Assembly (NCBI GenBank): GCA_020636835.1 | Contig: JACJXC010000005.1 | Span: 1-64,000 of the forward strand | Length of the DNA: 64,000 nt | Reading direction: 5' to 3' | From: Bacteroidales bacterium | GTDB taxonomy: Bacteria; Bacteroidota; Bacteroidia; Bacteroidales; Tenuifilaceae | Shown: one piece after another, positions 1-9,744 of the stretch | Numbering within the stretch: position 1 is the first letter of the stretch | How the letters are laid out: each line of letters opens with the position of its first letter | Notes under the pieces: model-generated | The model's input: only the letters and a program-made list of their open reading frames with translations | Database searches by the model: none | What the model was told of the DNA's origin: nothing | Translations under genes and position numbers: made by a program

Positions 1-1992
1 AACATTATCATGTTTGGGAAAACACAGCCCTTAAGCACGTATCTTTTCGCCTTTGCCGCAGGAAAATTCGATACAGTAAGCAGAACAAGCAATGGACGGA
101 AAATAGTGATGTACCACAGGGAAAGCGATTCTAAAAAAGTGGAGCAAAACCTGAATGCAATTTTCGATAGCCACTTCCACGCGCTGAACTGGCTCGAAAA
201 CTATACCGGCATAGCCTACCCTTTCGGCAAGCTGGACATTGTGCTGATCCCCGATTTTCAGTACGGCGGAATGGAGCACTCGGGCGCAATCTTTTACCGC
301 GATTCCCGCCTACTGCTCGACAAAAATCCATCGGTAAACCAAAGGCTTAACCAGGCCAACCTCATAGCCCACGAGGTGTCGCACCAGTGGTTCGGCAACC
401 TGGTTACCATGCGCTGGTTCAACGATGTATGGCTAAAAGAGGTTTTTGCCGGATTAATAGCCGATAAAATTGTAAACCCACAGTTCCCAAAGGTTAACCA
501 CCAGCTCAGCTTTTTACTATCGCACTACCCCAAAGCATACTCCATCGATAGAACATCGGGCAGCAATCCCATTCAACAAAACCTCGAGAACCTCCTGCTC
601 GCCGGCACCCTATACGGCGATATTATTTACCACAAAGCCCCCATTGCAATGATGCAACTGGAGAGAACCATGGGCGAAGAGGTGTTTCAGCAGGGTGTAC
701 AGCAGTACCTTAAGCAGTACTACATGGCAAATGCCGACTGGGATGAACTTATATCAATCCTCGACTCACTAACCCCAACAAATCTAAAAAAGTGGAGCCG
801 AGCATGGATTGAACAAGCCATAATGCCCACTATAACTGCGAAAATTAACCACAACCACAACGGCTTCACAAAGCTAAGCCTGACAAAAAAAACAAAAGGC
901 TCCGAATTGCCCATGGAGTACTCGGTGAAAATAATCGACAAGGAGTCGCAGGTTGCCACCTTCAATGTACAACACATTAAAACGCAAACCAGCATCAACA
1001 TCGACACCAACTGCACAAACAGCACTATCCTTCTGAATGCCAACGGGCTGGGCTATGGTTTATTTGCCCCCGAAACCAATACCATAAAAGAATTAACAAG
1101 TCCACAGCTCCACATTAACGATGCGGTGGCCCGAGCATCGAACCTAATTATGGCGAATGAACTTTTCCTTGATGGCCAAATTAACACAAGCGATTACTTC
1201 GCCTACCTACTATCGATGTTAAACAAAGAAACCGAACCACAGATACGCAGCCACGTACTAAGCCTAATCGAAATGGTTTGGTGGCAATTCATGCCCCACA
1301 CCGAAAGGCTTAAACAATCACAGCTAGTGGAGTTCACCCTATACAAACTGTTCAATTCCAAAAACATCCCGGTTGATGAGCGCAAACCCATATTCCAAAC
1401 CTATAGCAGAGTTTCGCTATCCAAAGAGGCTCTGGATAATCTGGTCGATTTCTGGAACGGGAAGGCCATAATTGAAGGAATCAATTTAAGTGAACAGGAT
1501 TTAACCAACCTATCCTTAGAACTCGCCGTACGAGGAATTCACCAAGCGGATAGCATAATCGAAGCCCAACAAGGAAGAATTGAAAACCCCGACAGACTGG
1601 CAAAATTCATATTCGTAAAACATGCAGCAAGCCCCGACGAGGCCATCCGCGATAACTTTTTCCACAAGCTAACCAATGCGCAGAACCGCCGCCCCGAACC
1701 GTGGGTAACCGAAGCGCTACGCTACTTTAACCACCCGTTACGCACAGAACATTCCATCCATTACCTAACCGCATCGCTCGATTTACTCCCTGAGATTCAA
1801 CAAACCGGCGATATATTCTTCCCAAAAATGTGGCTCGATGCAACCCTTTGGGGACATAGCAGCCCCGAGGCCGCAAAAATCGTTACCGATTGGCTCAGTA
1901 ACCATACTGAAATATCAGAAAACCTGAGAAAAAAACTAAAACAATCGGCCGATATGCTTTTCAGGAAAAATGGCGTACTACCAATACAATAG
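1..1992 (+). CDS. M1 family zinc aminopeptidase, 5'-truncated by the window edge
   Basis: A zinc-dependent aminopeptidase of the M1 (gluzincin) family that removes N-terminal residues from peptides. The reading frame is open from base 1, so the true start lies outside the window; the first internal ATG is at base 10. Counting from that Met, the exopeptidase motif appears as GGMEH (86-90, family form GAMEN), the zinc site as HEVSH (121-125), and the third zinc ligand as E144 in WLKEVFAG, with the usual HExxH-x18-E spacing. The remaining ~500 residues form the helical C-terminal part typical of M1 enzymes. Substrate preference and localisation cannot be judged because the N-terminus is missing. 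The next gene converges on it from the opposite strand. Confidence 0.9.
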   Translation, partial: NIIMFGKTQPLSTYLFAFAAGKFDTVSRTSNGRKIVMYHRESDSKKVEQNLNAIFDSHFHALNWLENYTGIAYPFGKLDIVLIPDFQYGGMEHSGAIFYRDSRLLLDKNPSVNQRLNQANLIAHEVSHQWFGNLVTMRWFNDVWLKEVFAGLIADKIVNPQFPKVNHQLSFLLSHYPKAYSIDRTSGSNPIQQNLENLLLAGTLYGDIIYHKAPIAMMQLERTMGEEVFQQGVQQYLKQYYMANADWDELISILDSLTPTNLKKWSRAWIEQAIMPTITAKINHNHNGFTKLSLTKKTKGSELPMEYSVKIIDKESQVATFNVQHIKTQTSINIDTNCTNSTILLNANGLGYGLFAPETNTIKELTSPQLHINDAVARASNLIMANELFLDGQINTSDYFAYLLSMLNKETEPQIRSHVLSLIEMVWWQFMPHTERLKQSQLVEFTLYKLFNSKNIPVDERKPIFQTYSRVSLSKEALDNLVDFWNGKAIIEGINLSEQDLTNLSLELAVRGIHQADSIIEAQQGRIENPDRLAKFIFVKHAASPDEAIRDNFFHKLTNAQNRRPEPWVTEALRYFNHPLRTEHSIHYLTASLDLLPEIQQTGDIFFPKMWLDATLWGHSSPEAAKIVTDWLSNHTEISENLRKKLKQSADMLFRKNGVLPIQ

Positions 1993-2136
1993 GTCATAAA
2001 TAGATATATATTTGCGCTGGCATACTAACAGAAATACACAACACCCATAACTAGAATAAACAACTTAAAACAAAAGGATTACTCCGGCCTTAATCGTTTA
2101 CAAATCGCAACCCGTTGAAATCTAGAATTACCGACT

Positions 2137-4152
2137 CTAGAAAACCTCAACCGGTTTGTGTTCTACAGTCCGCTCCATTGGGGATTCATCAATCCGCGCC
2201 GTTTCATCCGATGGAATTGATGGGCGATCCCCTTGTTTAGCACTGGAACGCAAGGCCTGCCTGTCTAATTTAAAGTAACGAGTAAGTCCATTGAGCTGAT
2301 GGGCTTGGCTATTCAACTCCTCGGAGCTTGCCGCCAGCTGCTCACTGGAGGCCGCCGTTTTTTGCGTAACAATATTGAGTTGCTGAATCGCATTGCTAAT
2401 TTGGTCGGCACCCATTTTTTGCTGTCCACACAGCGATGCAATATCCTGAACAAGGCTAGCGCTCCGCTCAATTTCGGGAATCAACTTCCGCATCTGAACC
2501 TCAGTGGCCTCCGTAATCTGGACACTATTGGCGGATAGTTTAACAATCTCATCAGCAGCCAACTTACTATTCTCCGCGAGCTTCCGAACCTCAGCAGCCA
2601 CAACGGCAAAGCCCTTACCATGCTCACCAGCCCTGGCGGCTTCAACCGCTGCGTTAAGCGCAAGTAAATTGGTTTGAAAGGCAATATCGGTGATAATGCT
2701 AATTTTGTCGGCAATGGTTTGTATAGACTCCAAACTTTGCCGTGATGAAGATTCGAGGTTATGCATTTCGGCCAAAACAATTTTCGATATCTTATCGGCG
2801 CAATAGGCATTATCGGCATTCCGGTTCACGCTCACAACCATATCGTCCATGGAGGTTGATATTTGCTCCACCGACGAGGCCTGCTCGGCAGCAGCTTGCG
2901 AGAGCGACTGCGACGAGTTAGCAATTTCCGATCCAGCCCCGGCGATTTCCAGCGCACCGGTCTGAATGCTCTCGAGAACAAATTTTATCTTATCCACCAT
3001 TTTCCGGAGCGATACGGCCAACGCGCCAATTTCGTCGGTCTGGTATATGTCCACGCTGGCTGTTAAATCGCCATTGGAAACATTTTCGGCAAACGCCCCA
3101 CTCTTCCGCAACGATACAACCACCCCCCGAACAATATACCGCAAAACAACGATAACAAAAATCGACATAACGAGCATTGCTACCAATATGGCCATGCGAA
3201 CCCTAGCCAGCAGTGCATTCATTTCGGCATTGTTAATGCTGATAGCCACATACGAATCGGTTGGCTGAAAATAGGTATAGTACTCGGTTCTAGCCAAACC
3301 CATCCGCTCGTAAGAAACCTTTTGTATATCTTAGCTTTTCAGGGTACTGATCCGACCAAAAAGGGTGTCGCCCTTCATGCTTTGGCCTTCGTTGGTAGGG
3401 TGCAACATAATTGTACCATCGCTCGATACAATGTAGGGATACCCGCTCTTAAAGTACTGCTTTGCGCCAAACACACTTTTCGCCTTTGCCAAACTCTCTC
3501 GTATCCCCACGTAAAGAATCCCCCGAACCTCACCATTTACAAGCAATGGCTCGTACATGGTAATATACCAGGCATTCACCACCCAGGCACGCCCCGAATA
3601 TGCTTCACCCCGGTTAATTGATTTAGCCACAGCACCATCAGCAGGAATAAAAGTACCCACCGCCCGACTCCCATCCAAATTCTTAACATTGGTCGAGATC
3701 CGAAGGAACCCTTGCGGAATTTTCTGGAAAATTGTTGCTGTTTCTATCCCCATTGCCTGAACACCATCAACAAAATCATAGTTTCCGTGAATAGGAACAC
3801 CACCCAGAACCCATACATTAACATTTACCGGGTGCACCTCCTGAGTAATCTGATTCCGGGCGTCAATCCGAATGGTTTGAACCTGTTCAACCACCCGCCC
3901 CAGGCTGGCAAACTGTTTCTTGGCAAAGTTCATTGCCACACTTAGCTTTTCGCGGTTTAACTGCTGCTCAACACGCATAATTTCCACCAGATCGGAGATT
4001 TGCTCCCGCATCTGGGCATCGGTACTTGTAACAATGTGATTGGAAACCAAACCATTCACATACATGCCAAACCCTATAAATCCTAGTATAATTAGGATGG
4101 TTAAAAAATAGTTTAACCGAGTACTGATTTTTAAATCGTTCACCTTTTTCAT
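2137..4152 (-). pseudogene. Methyl-accepting chemotaxis protein interrupted by an in-frame TAA
   Basis: A transmembrane chemoreceptor of about 671 codons read in one uninterrupted frame except for a single TAA at 3333-3331. The first 273 residues hold an N-terminal membrane helix (about 13-33) and a periplasmic Cache-type ligand domain. Translation past the stop continues the Cache domain at once (DIQKVSYERMGLART), followed by a second membrane helix, HAMP, and a cytoplasmic signalling domain with the conserved hairpin tip AFQTNLLALNAAVEAARAGE. Both sides keep normal coding character, so this is a recent nonsense mutation, a sequence error, or strain-level inactivation rather than two genes. 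The C-terminus ends in PVEVF, similar to the tails of chemotaxis-operon proteins near 53 and 58 kb. No other complete chemoreceptor gene lies in the window. Confidence 0.85.
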
Positions 4153-4511
4153 CTCATACCGATTTTAATGATTTAAAAGAACAGCTTGCGGCACAGGCTC
4201 CGCACAATTCAAGTTAGGGAAATTTTGAATGCACAATAAGCAAACCGATGAACATTTTGACCAACCACCAAACCCCTCCAATGATATACAAACACTCAAA
4301 TTCACTACTTTTACAGAACAATACTATATTTGTGCGTAAAATATTACAAATCGATACAACAATAACAATCTAATTATCAACGATTAACAACCGACACAGG
4401 GTATGAAGAGATTAATCAACAGAAAAAGTAATGCAAATCAGCTTTAGAGCATAGGCAACATCACCATTTTAACCTAAATTGCTAATTATAATAAACTAAC
4501 CCAAAAAGCAC
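4153..4511. other. Intergenic region between divergent MCP and porin-like genes
   Basis: 359 bases without a convincing gene. It contains a TATATTTG box at 4325-4332 on the plus strand (listed separately) and is otherwise AT-rich. A 14-residue open frame at 4403-4447 has no supporting feature. Confidence 0.5.
4325..4332 (+). promoter_or_regulatory. Candidate -7 box for the outer-membrane protein gene
   Basis: TATATTTG matches the Bacteroidota -7 consensus TAnnTTTG exactly. It lies 180 bases before the ATG at 4512, giving a long leader. No clear TTTG -33 element is seen at the expected distance, so this is tentative. Confidence 0.35.
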
Positions 4512-5756
4512 ATGAAAACAATCACCAAATTGATTATAGTCGCAATGCTGAACATCACGCTGGGACTCAAATTGATGGCTCAAGAGCCCGAAAAACCCAA
4601 ATTCGAACTAAAACCCTACGGCTTTGTGCTTTACGAAATTATTATGGACACCTACAAATCGACCGATGCCCGCGATGGGGAACTTTACTTCTACCCATTA
4701 CCCGAGAATCTTGACATCAATGGAAACGATATCAACAAAAAAATACAGCTGCAGATGCTAAGCCTCTCGTCGAGATTTGGAACAAAAATTTTGGGGCCCG
4801 ATTTACTCGGCGCAAAAGCATCGGGAATGCTCGAGGCTGATTTTTTTGCAACACAGAACGATTACGCCCGCTTACTCCGGATTAGACATGCCACCATCAA
4901 CCTGAAATGGGAAAAAACAGAGTTACTTGTTGGGCAATTCTGGCACCCCGCAGTGGTACTCGAAGTTTTGCCCAACCCGGTATCGTTCGGTGCAGGAACA
5001 CCATTCCACGCATTAAACCGCTCACCGCAAATCCGTTTCACATACTACCCCACGGAAACCGTAAGGCTATCGGCCACCGCGCTAACCCAAGGCTACCACA
5101 AGTCCACCGGGCCGGCAGATGCACAACGCAACTCGGGACTCCCGGAGGCTATACTACAAGCATCGTTCGGCAACCGCAAAACATTTATAGCAGGGGCAAC
5201 CGCAGGATATAAATGGCTAACACCTCGCCTTGAAACCGATTCGCTATACAAAACCAATGAAACTATTGGACAGTACCTTTTAACTGGTTTTATAATGGGG
5301 AAAATTAACGCAACCACCGTTAAAGCAGAGGTGCTTTACGGCGAAAACCTAACCCACCTAGTAATGATAGGCGGGTACGGTAAAAAAACTACAGCCACTC
5401 CGCTTAACGATAATGATTATGAGTACACCAACCTGAAAACGCTAAGCACTTGGCTGGATATTAACCATAGCCTCGGGAAAACAAGCATTGGACTATTCGC
5501 TGGCTACTCCAAACTCAACGGAGCCAGCGATAATTATACCAGTATCGAAAAATACACCCGGAACGATAATTTGGACTACATTTACCGAATATCGCCACGG
5601 ATGTACTACATGGAGGAGAATTTTACATTCGGCCTTGAATATATGATTACAGCAGCCATCTACGGAAAAACATGGAACGATAAACACGAAGTACAATCGG
5701 CTAATGATCCGGTTTACAATAACAGGATCACCCTCAGCGCCAAATACACCTTTTAG
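4512..5756 (+). CDS. Porin-like outer-membrane beta-barrel protein
   Basis: A 414-residue protein with a cleavable signal peptide (a hydrophobic stretch ending at about MAQ, residue 24). The mature part is rich in alternating hydrophobic/polar strands, aromatic girdles and Asn/Gly turns, and ends with the C-terminal Phe (KYTF) typical of outer-membrane barrels. It resembles the porin-like proteins of Bacteroidota that carry small solutes, but no substrate can be inferred. It stands alone, with a candidate promoter upstream and a strong hairpin terminator directly downstream. The family assignment rests on overall character, not on a specific catalytic or binding motif. Confidence 0.7.
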   Translation: MKTITKLIIVAMLNITLGLKLMAQEPEKPKFELKPYGFVLYEIIMDTYKSTDARDGELYFYPLPENLDINGNDINKKIQLQMLSLSSRFGTKILGPDLLGAKASGMLEADFFATQNDYARLLRIRHATINLKWEKTELLVGQFWHPAVVLEVLPNPVSFGAGTPFHALNRSPQIRFTYYPTETVRLSATALTQGYHKSTGPADAQRNSGLPEAILQASFGNRKTFIAGATAGYKWLTPRLETDSLYKTNETIGQYLLTGFIMGKINATTVKAEVLYGENLTHLVMIGGYGKKTTATPLNDNDYEYTNLKTLSTWLDINHSLGKTSIGLFAGYSKLNGASDNYTSIEKYTRNDNLDYIYRISPRMYYMEENFTFGLEYMITAAIYGKTWNDKHEVQSANDPVYNNRITLSAKYTF

Positions 5757-5775
5757 CGCTAGCATTCAGATTTTC

Positions 5776-5810
5776 CAGAAGGCATCGACAATTCGATGCC
5801 TTCTGCATTT
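5776..5810 (+). terminator. Intrinsic terminator after the porin-like gene
   Basis: A perfect 13-bp stem (CAGAAGGCATCGA at 5776-5788 with its complement at 5793-5805) and a CAAT loop, followed by CATTTT. It sits 20 bases after the stop codon. Confidence 0.8.
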
Positions 5811-5849
5811 TAATGGGTTAACACCTCACCACAAATGCAACAGAATGCA

Positions 5850-5857
5850 TACCTTTG
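5850..5857 (+). promoter_or_regulatory. Candidate -7 box for the GT51 gene
   Basis: TACCTTTG is an exact TAnnTTTG match. With transcription starting near 5864 the leader to the ATG at 5876 would be only about 12 bases. This argues for the ATG and against the in-frame TTG at 5855, which overlaps the box. Confidence 0.5.
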
Positions 5858-5875
5858 CCAGGTAATTGCAAAAAC

Positions 5876-7837
5876 ATGAACCTACGCTATACGCAAATTA
5901 TCAAGTACTTAGTTCTCGCTATTATACTATTAATAGGAACAGGATTATTGTTAAAAGGATGTATTGCCCGCTTATACTTCAATAACGAGGTAGAAAAGAT
6001 ATACAATCAACAACGCATTAAAATATCTACCCACAAACTTGAATTCACAGGGATTAAAACCCTGCGATTTTCCAACCTTACAATAGCCTCAGCCAACAAC
6101 GACACCATAGCCCAATTCGACACATTGGAAACAACCCTCAGCGCGATGGATTTGATATTCCTAAAGGTAAATCCACTAGAGGTCCGGATTGCCCATTCGA
6201 ATATCAATATACATACTATACTGAAGCACTACAATGCTATGAGCGAAATGGGATCGAAAACCCCGAACAAAAATGCCTCAACTACACCAAACAATAATAT
6301 AATACAGAAGGCCAGCAATCTTTTGCGAAGATTTTTTGGACTATCCACGGCACGTTTCAAAGTCAACGATTTTACCATAAGTTATAAGGATTCAACCTAT
6401 CACGGAGCGCTCCACATCCCCAACTGGCAATACACGGGCAACCATTTTAATTCAACAGCAACATTTACCGACAGCACAGGCATTTACAACCTAACCATCA
6501 ATGGCACTGCCAGTAAAAAGAACAATAGCATTGATTTCACCATTGAGGGGATAAACGGTCCATGCAAAATTCCGTTTACCGAATCGTTAATAGGAATATC
6601 TGCCCAAATGGATTCGGCCTCAATCAGGCTACATGCAAAAGAGTTAACATCGAGCAGCATCACCATCGAAGTGGGGGCTAAAGTTAACAGCCTCACCCTC
6701 GAAGGGAAACGAATCGCCAAAACACCTGTCGAAATAAACCATTCGTCGGCGCAAATCCTGGTACACCTCCAACCCCACCACTACTACATCGACACGCTAT
6801 CGGTTGTAAAACTCAACCAAATTGAGGCCAATGTTGGGGTGTACTACAGCACCATGCCCGACTCCATTATCAGCATAAACCTTAGAACAACGGAAAACAC
6901 ATGGCAGGAACTTATTGAGTCGTTACCCAAAGGGTTATTCGGAAACCTTTCGGGAATGAAACTGGGAGGCAAGTTTCAATACGGTCTAAAAATCAATATT
7001 GATCCACATAGAATAGACAGCTTAACCATTGAGCCCAAGATGATATCCAAAGGGTTCTACATAGGTTCGTACGGAAACACCAATTTTGCAGCACTCAACG
7101 ACACCTTTACGCACAGGGTTTATGCCAATGGCGCATTCGTAAGATCCATACACCTAGGAGCATGTAATAAAAACTACACTCCACTCGGACACATCCCGGA
7201 ATACCTACGGTGGGCAATAGCCACCAGCGAGGACGGAAGTTTTTATAATCACCGGGGATTCGATTTGGATGGCATCCGATACGCCGCGGCCTGCAACATA
7301 AAGGAACGCCGATTTGCCCGCGGAGGGAGCACTATATCGCAGCAACTGGTGAAAAACCTCTACCTTAACCGGGATAAGAATATAAGCCGGAAAATAGAAG
7401 AGTTCATTATTGTTTGGATAGTTGAGAATGCCCATATCGTGAGCAAGGATAGGATGCTCGAAATATACCTGAATATAATAGAATGGGGGCCTAACATATA
7501 CGGCATTAGCGAGGCAAGTAACTTTTACTTCAAGAAAAAACCCTGCGAGTTAACGCTGAACGAGGCTCTATTCCTGGCATATATAATCCCCCGTCCCACC
7601 AAGTTCAAGTACCTATTCGAGGAAAACCAGCTAAAACCATTTATGCAGGATAATTTTGAATTTGTGGGCACTAAAATGCTTAACCGGGGATACATAAGTC
7701 CCGACGATTACAGCACAATTAATGCCAGCGCAGTGAGATTAAACGGACTCGCAGCAGACATGCTAATCACCACCACCACAATTGCCGATAGCCTATACAG
7801 CAATACTAACGAAGCACAAACTGAATACAGCGAATAA
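5876..7837 (+). CDS. Monofunctional GT51 peptidoglycan glycosyltransferase with long periplasmic N-terminus
   Basis: An enzyme that polymerises lipid II into glycan strands. A single N-terminal membrane anchor (about residues 8-30) is followed by some 400 residues of beta-rich periplasmic sequence with repetitive AsmA-like character, then a GT51 domain. GT51 motifs are intact: EDGSFYNHRGFD near residue 452 with the catalytic Glu, GGSTISQQLVKN near 482, RKIEEF with the second essential Glu, and the ILE-type motif MLEIYLNIIEWG. There is no transpeptidase domain, so it makes glycan only and needs a separate crosslinking enzyme. It is much longer than E. coli MtgA because of the N-terminal region, an arrangement seen in other Bacteroidota. 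The ATG at 5876 is preferred over an in-frame TTG at 5855 inside the promoter box. Confidence 0.88.
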   Translation: MNLRYTQIIKYLVLAIILLIGTGLLLKGCIARLYFNNEVEKIYNQQRIKISTHKLEFTGIKTLRFSNLTIASANNDTIAQFDTLETTLSAMDLIFLKVNPLEVRIAHSNINIHTILKHYNAMSEMGSKTPNKNASTTPNNNIIQKASNLLRRFFGLSTARFKVNDFTISYKDSTYHGALHIPNWQYTGNHFNSTATFTDSTGIYNLTINGTASKKNNSIDFTIEGINGPCKIPFTESLIGISAQMDSASIRLHAKELTSSSITIEVGAKVNSLTLEGKRIAKTPVEINHSSAQILVHLQPHHYYIDTLSVVKLNQIEANVGVYYSTMPDSIISINLRTTENTWQELIESLPKGLFGNLSGMKLGGKFQYGLKINIDPHRIDSLTIEPKMISKGFYIGSYGNTNFAALNDTFTHRVYANGAFVRSIHLGACNKNYTPLGHIPEYLRWAIATSEDGSFYNHRGFDLDGIRYAAACNIKERRFARGGSTISQQLVKNLYLNRDKNISRKIEEFIIVWIVENAHIVSKDRMLEIYLNIIEWGPNIYGISEASNFYFKKKPCELTLNEALFLAYIIPRPTKFKYLFEENQLKPFMQDNFEFVGTKMLNRGYISPDDYSTINASAVRLNGLAADMLITTTTIADSLYSNTNEAQTEYSE

Positions 7838-7845
7838 CCTACTCG

Positions 7846-8457
7846 TTACCTCACAAAAAAATCGAACATCAACCGTTCGTTGAGGTAAGCCTGAAGCCTA
7901 TCGCCAATCTGAACAGACCCAACGCCCGCCGGTGTTCCGGTAAACACTAAATCGCCAATGCGGAACGTTACAAATCGCGAAACGTAATCGATAAGCTCGT
8001 CGACCCCGAATAGCATATCGTGGGTGTTGCCCTGCTGCACCACTTCACCATTCTTCTCCAATCGGAAATCAAGGTTGGTAAGGCTCTCGAAATCGTCCTT
8101 GGGGATAAAATCGCCGATGGGTGCGGAGTAATCAAAAGCCTTGGCAATCTCCCACGGCAAGCCCTTTTGCTTACACTCCCGTTGTAAATCGCGGGCAGTG
8201 AAATCGATTCCAAGGGTTACCGCATCGTAATACCTGTTGGCAAAACGCTTGTTAATAGAGCGTCCTAGGCGATTAATGCGAATAACCACCTCGAGCTCGT
8301 ACTGCAAATCCTGCGTAAAGGGCGGGTAGTAAAAGGGCTGGTTGTTCCGAAGCAAACAAGTATCGGGTTTAATAAAAAACACTGGATTTGCGGGCACCTC
8401 CGCCTTCATCTCCAAAGCATGCTCGCTGTAATTACGTCCAATACAAATAATTTTCAT
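7846..8457 (-). CDS. Fumarylacetoacetate hydrolase (FAH) family protein
   Basis: A 203-residue enzyme of the FAH fold, which cleaves C-C bonds or decarboxylates beta-keto acids such as acylpyruvates and oxaloacetate. The chosen start gives MKIICIGRNYSEH, the normal N-terminus of the short FAH subfamily; an upstream extension of 33 codons looks non-coding. Visible family features are the substrate-loop GRNYSEHALEM, the metal ligands in QYELEVVIRI (E-x-E) and the Asp in LGIDFTARDLQ, and the C-terminal FTGTPAGVG. Length matches acylpyruvate hydrolases of the YcgM/FAHD1 type. It converges on the GT51 gene, with 8 bases between the stop codons. The precise substrate is unknown. Confidence 0.88.
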   Translation of the reverse strand: MKIICIGRNYSEHALEMKAEVPANPVFFIKPDTCLLRNNQPFYYPPFTQDLQYELEVVIRINRLGRSINKRFANRYYDAVTLGIDFTARDLQRECKQKGLPWEIAKAFDYSAPIGDFIPKDDFESLTNLDFRLEKNGEVVQQGNTHDMLFGVDELIDYVSRFVTFRIGDLVFTGTPAGVGSVQIGDRLQAYLNERLMFDFFVR

Positions 8458-8576
8458 TGCGTAATGCGGTTTAGTATTTACATTGCCATTCGCACCCCAA
8501 CGGGTAGGTAATTCTAAGCTGTGCAAGGTACACATTATATGGATTTCTAAAAACAATTGCCACTATCGGCATAAAG

Positions 8577-8606
8577 AAAAAAGCCCAGGCAAATATCGCC
8601 CGGGCT
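8577..8606 (-). terminator. Intrinsic terminator of the ECF sigma operon
   Basis: On the minus strand AGCCCGGGC pairs with GCCTGGGCT (one mismatch), followed by a run of six T. It lies 22 bases past the last gene of the unit. Confidence 0.75.
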
Positions 8607-8628
8607 GAATAATACGAGTATTGTTGCG

Positions 8629-9150
8629 CTACTCGTCATCCTCCGAATTGGACCAATAGCCTCCCCGTGGTGAATTCATACCCCGGTAGTTTCCCCGACC
8701 GTTTCCACGTCGGAACCCATTGTTCATGCGATTACCGCGACGGGCATTGACAAACACCTTTTGCTCGTCGGTAAGTAACGATGCTACCTCGACCCGGTGC
8801 GCTGCATTCTTCTTCAAAACCTGTGTACGGATAGCCGAAATTTCATCAATTGTTTTATTAACGGCGGTCAAATCAACCTTATCGGCAGTTTCCAGTGTAC
8901 GCAGCCGAGCCATCTTCTCCCGTTGCTCGTTTCGGAGCGGTGTGGTTTCTTTCAGATGCTTAACCCGTAAATCGGTAATTTTAGCCTGTTGCTCGTCGGT
9001 TAAATTGGGTATATTACACTCAAAACGTTCAAACCTCTGGTTTCCGCGATTATTATCGCCACGCAACATCCTTCCCTGACCTGGCTGCGCGAAGGCCGAA
9101 ACACCAACCAACATAAGCAATGCCAATGTAATAACCTCTAATCTTTTCAT
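8629..9150 (-). CDS. Spy/CpxP-like periplasmic protein
   Basis: A 173-residue exported protein with a signal peptide ending at about SAFAQ (residue 22). The helical centre carries two LTxEQ motifs (LTDEQQAKI and LTDEQKVFV), the signature of the Spy/CpxP family of periplasmic chaperones and stress sensors. The C-terminal ~35 residues are rich in Gly, Arg and Asn and probably disordered. It is the last gene of the sigma/anti-sigma unit, 46 bases after the ZraP-like gene, which fits a role as an envelope-stress effector or feedback sensor. Chaperone activity is inferred from family membership only. Confidence 0.75.
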   Translation of the reverse strand: MKRLEVITLALLMLVGVSAFAQPGQGRMLRGDNNRGNQRFERFECNIPNLTDEQQAKITDLRVKHLKETTPLRNEQREKMARLRTLETADKVDLTAVNKTIDEISAIRTQVLKKNAAHRVEVASLLTDEQKVFVNARRGNRMNNGFRRGNGRGNYRGMNSPRGGYWSNSEDDE

Positions 9151-9196
9151 AGCTGTAAAATTTAGTTAATATTAAACCATTGTATAACTCGAGTTA

Positions 9197-9742
9197 CTAA
9201 TTATTGCGGGAATTATTCCGATTCCGGGTCTCCCGCCTGTTTCGATCGAACTCACGGTTCTTACGATAACCGTAATCGTTCATCCGCTGAATAAACTTGT
9301 TGAAGCGCAACTGTTGCTCGGGGGTACAGTTGGACTTTACCTGTACAAAATGCTGAACAAGCGCTCGTTTCTGCGATTTTTCCAACTCGCCCAACAATTC
9401 GATTAAACTATCCACGGCGTTCCAATTTGGGGTATCCTTAACCAATTCCTCGGTTAACCGCTTTGAGGCGTTACGGGATTGAACCTGCAGTGAATCCATA
9501 GTGCCGCGGAACTGTGCCCTGAACTGCCGGAACTCCTGTCGCTGTGTAGAGGAAAGCTTTAAACTTTTAGCCATAACATCACCGGGCTGCTGGGCATTCC
9601 CCCTGGAGATCACACGGTTATCGCGGTTTATCTGGTTATACCGGTACACCCGATACCCAAAAGTTGCCAGTATGGAGATCAGTAATACGGCCTGCACCAC
9701 TATTACAATAACCAAAAATCGTGTTCGCAATAGAAAGTTCAT
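9197..9742 (-). CDS. Membrane-anchored ZraP/CnrX-like periplasmic sensor protein
   Basis: A 181-residue protein with one N-terminal membrane helix (about 7-30) and a helical periplasmic part. The region with LKLSSTQRQEFRQFR and, later, CTPEQQLRFNKFIQRM matches the LTxxQ-type repeats of heavy-metal-resistance/CnrX/ZraP proteins. Its ATG is two bases from the stop of the anti-sigma gene, so the two are co-transcribed and probably translationally coupled. Known relatives sense metals or misfolded protein and act on an anti-sigma factor; here the ligand is unknown. The C-terminus is rich in Arg and Asn. Confidence 0.72.
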   Translation of the reverse strand: MNFLLRTRFLVIVIVVQAVLLISILATFGYRVYRYNQINRDNRVISRGNAQQPGDVMAKSLKLSSTQRQEFRQFRAQFRGTMDSLQVQSRNASKRLTEELVKDTPNWNAVDSLIELLGELEKSQKRALVQHFVQVKSNCTPEQQLRFNKFIQRMNDYGYRKNREFDRNRRETRNRNNSRNN

Positions 9743-9744
9743 AG

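Noticed and set aside
2007..2014. Perfect TATATTTG box on the plus strand
   Set aside because: No plus-strand gene follows; the next plus-strand gene starts 2.5 kb downstream, and the box lies just after the aminopeptidase gene in AT-rich sequence.
2137..3303. Separate soluble chemoreceptor starting at 3303
   Set aside because: The frame is continuous with the upstream Cache segment except for one TAA, and the product would begin in the middle of the ligand domain.
4403..4447. 14-residue open frame upstream of the porin-like gene
   Set aside because: No repeated regulatory codons, no following terminator and no sign of translation; likely chance.
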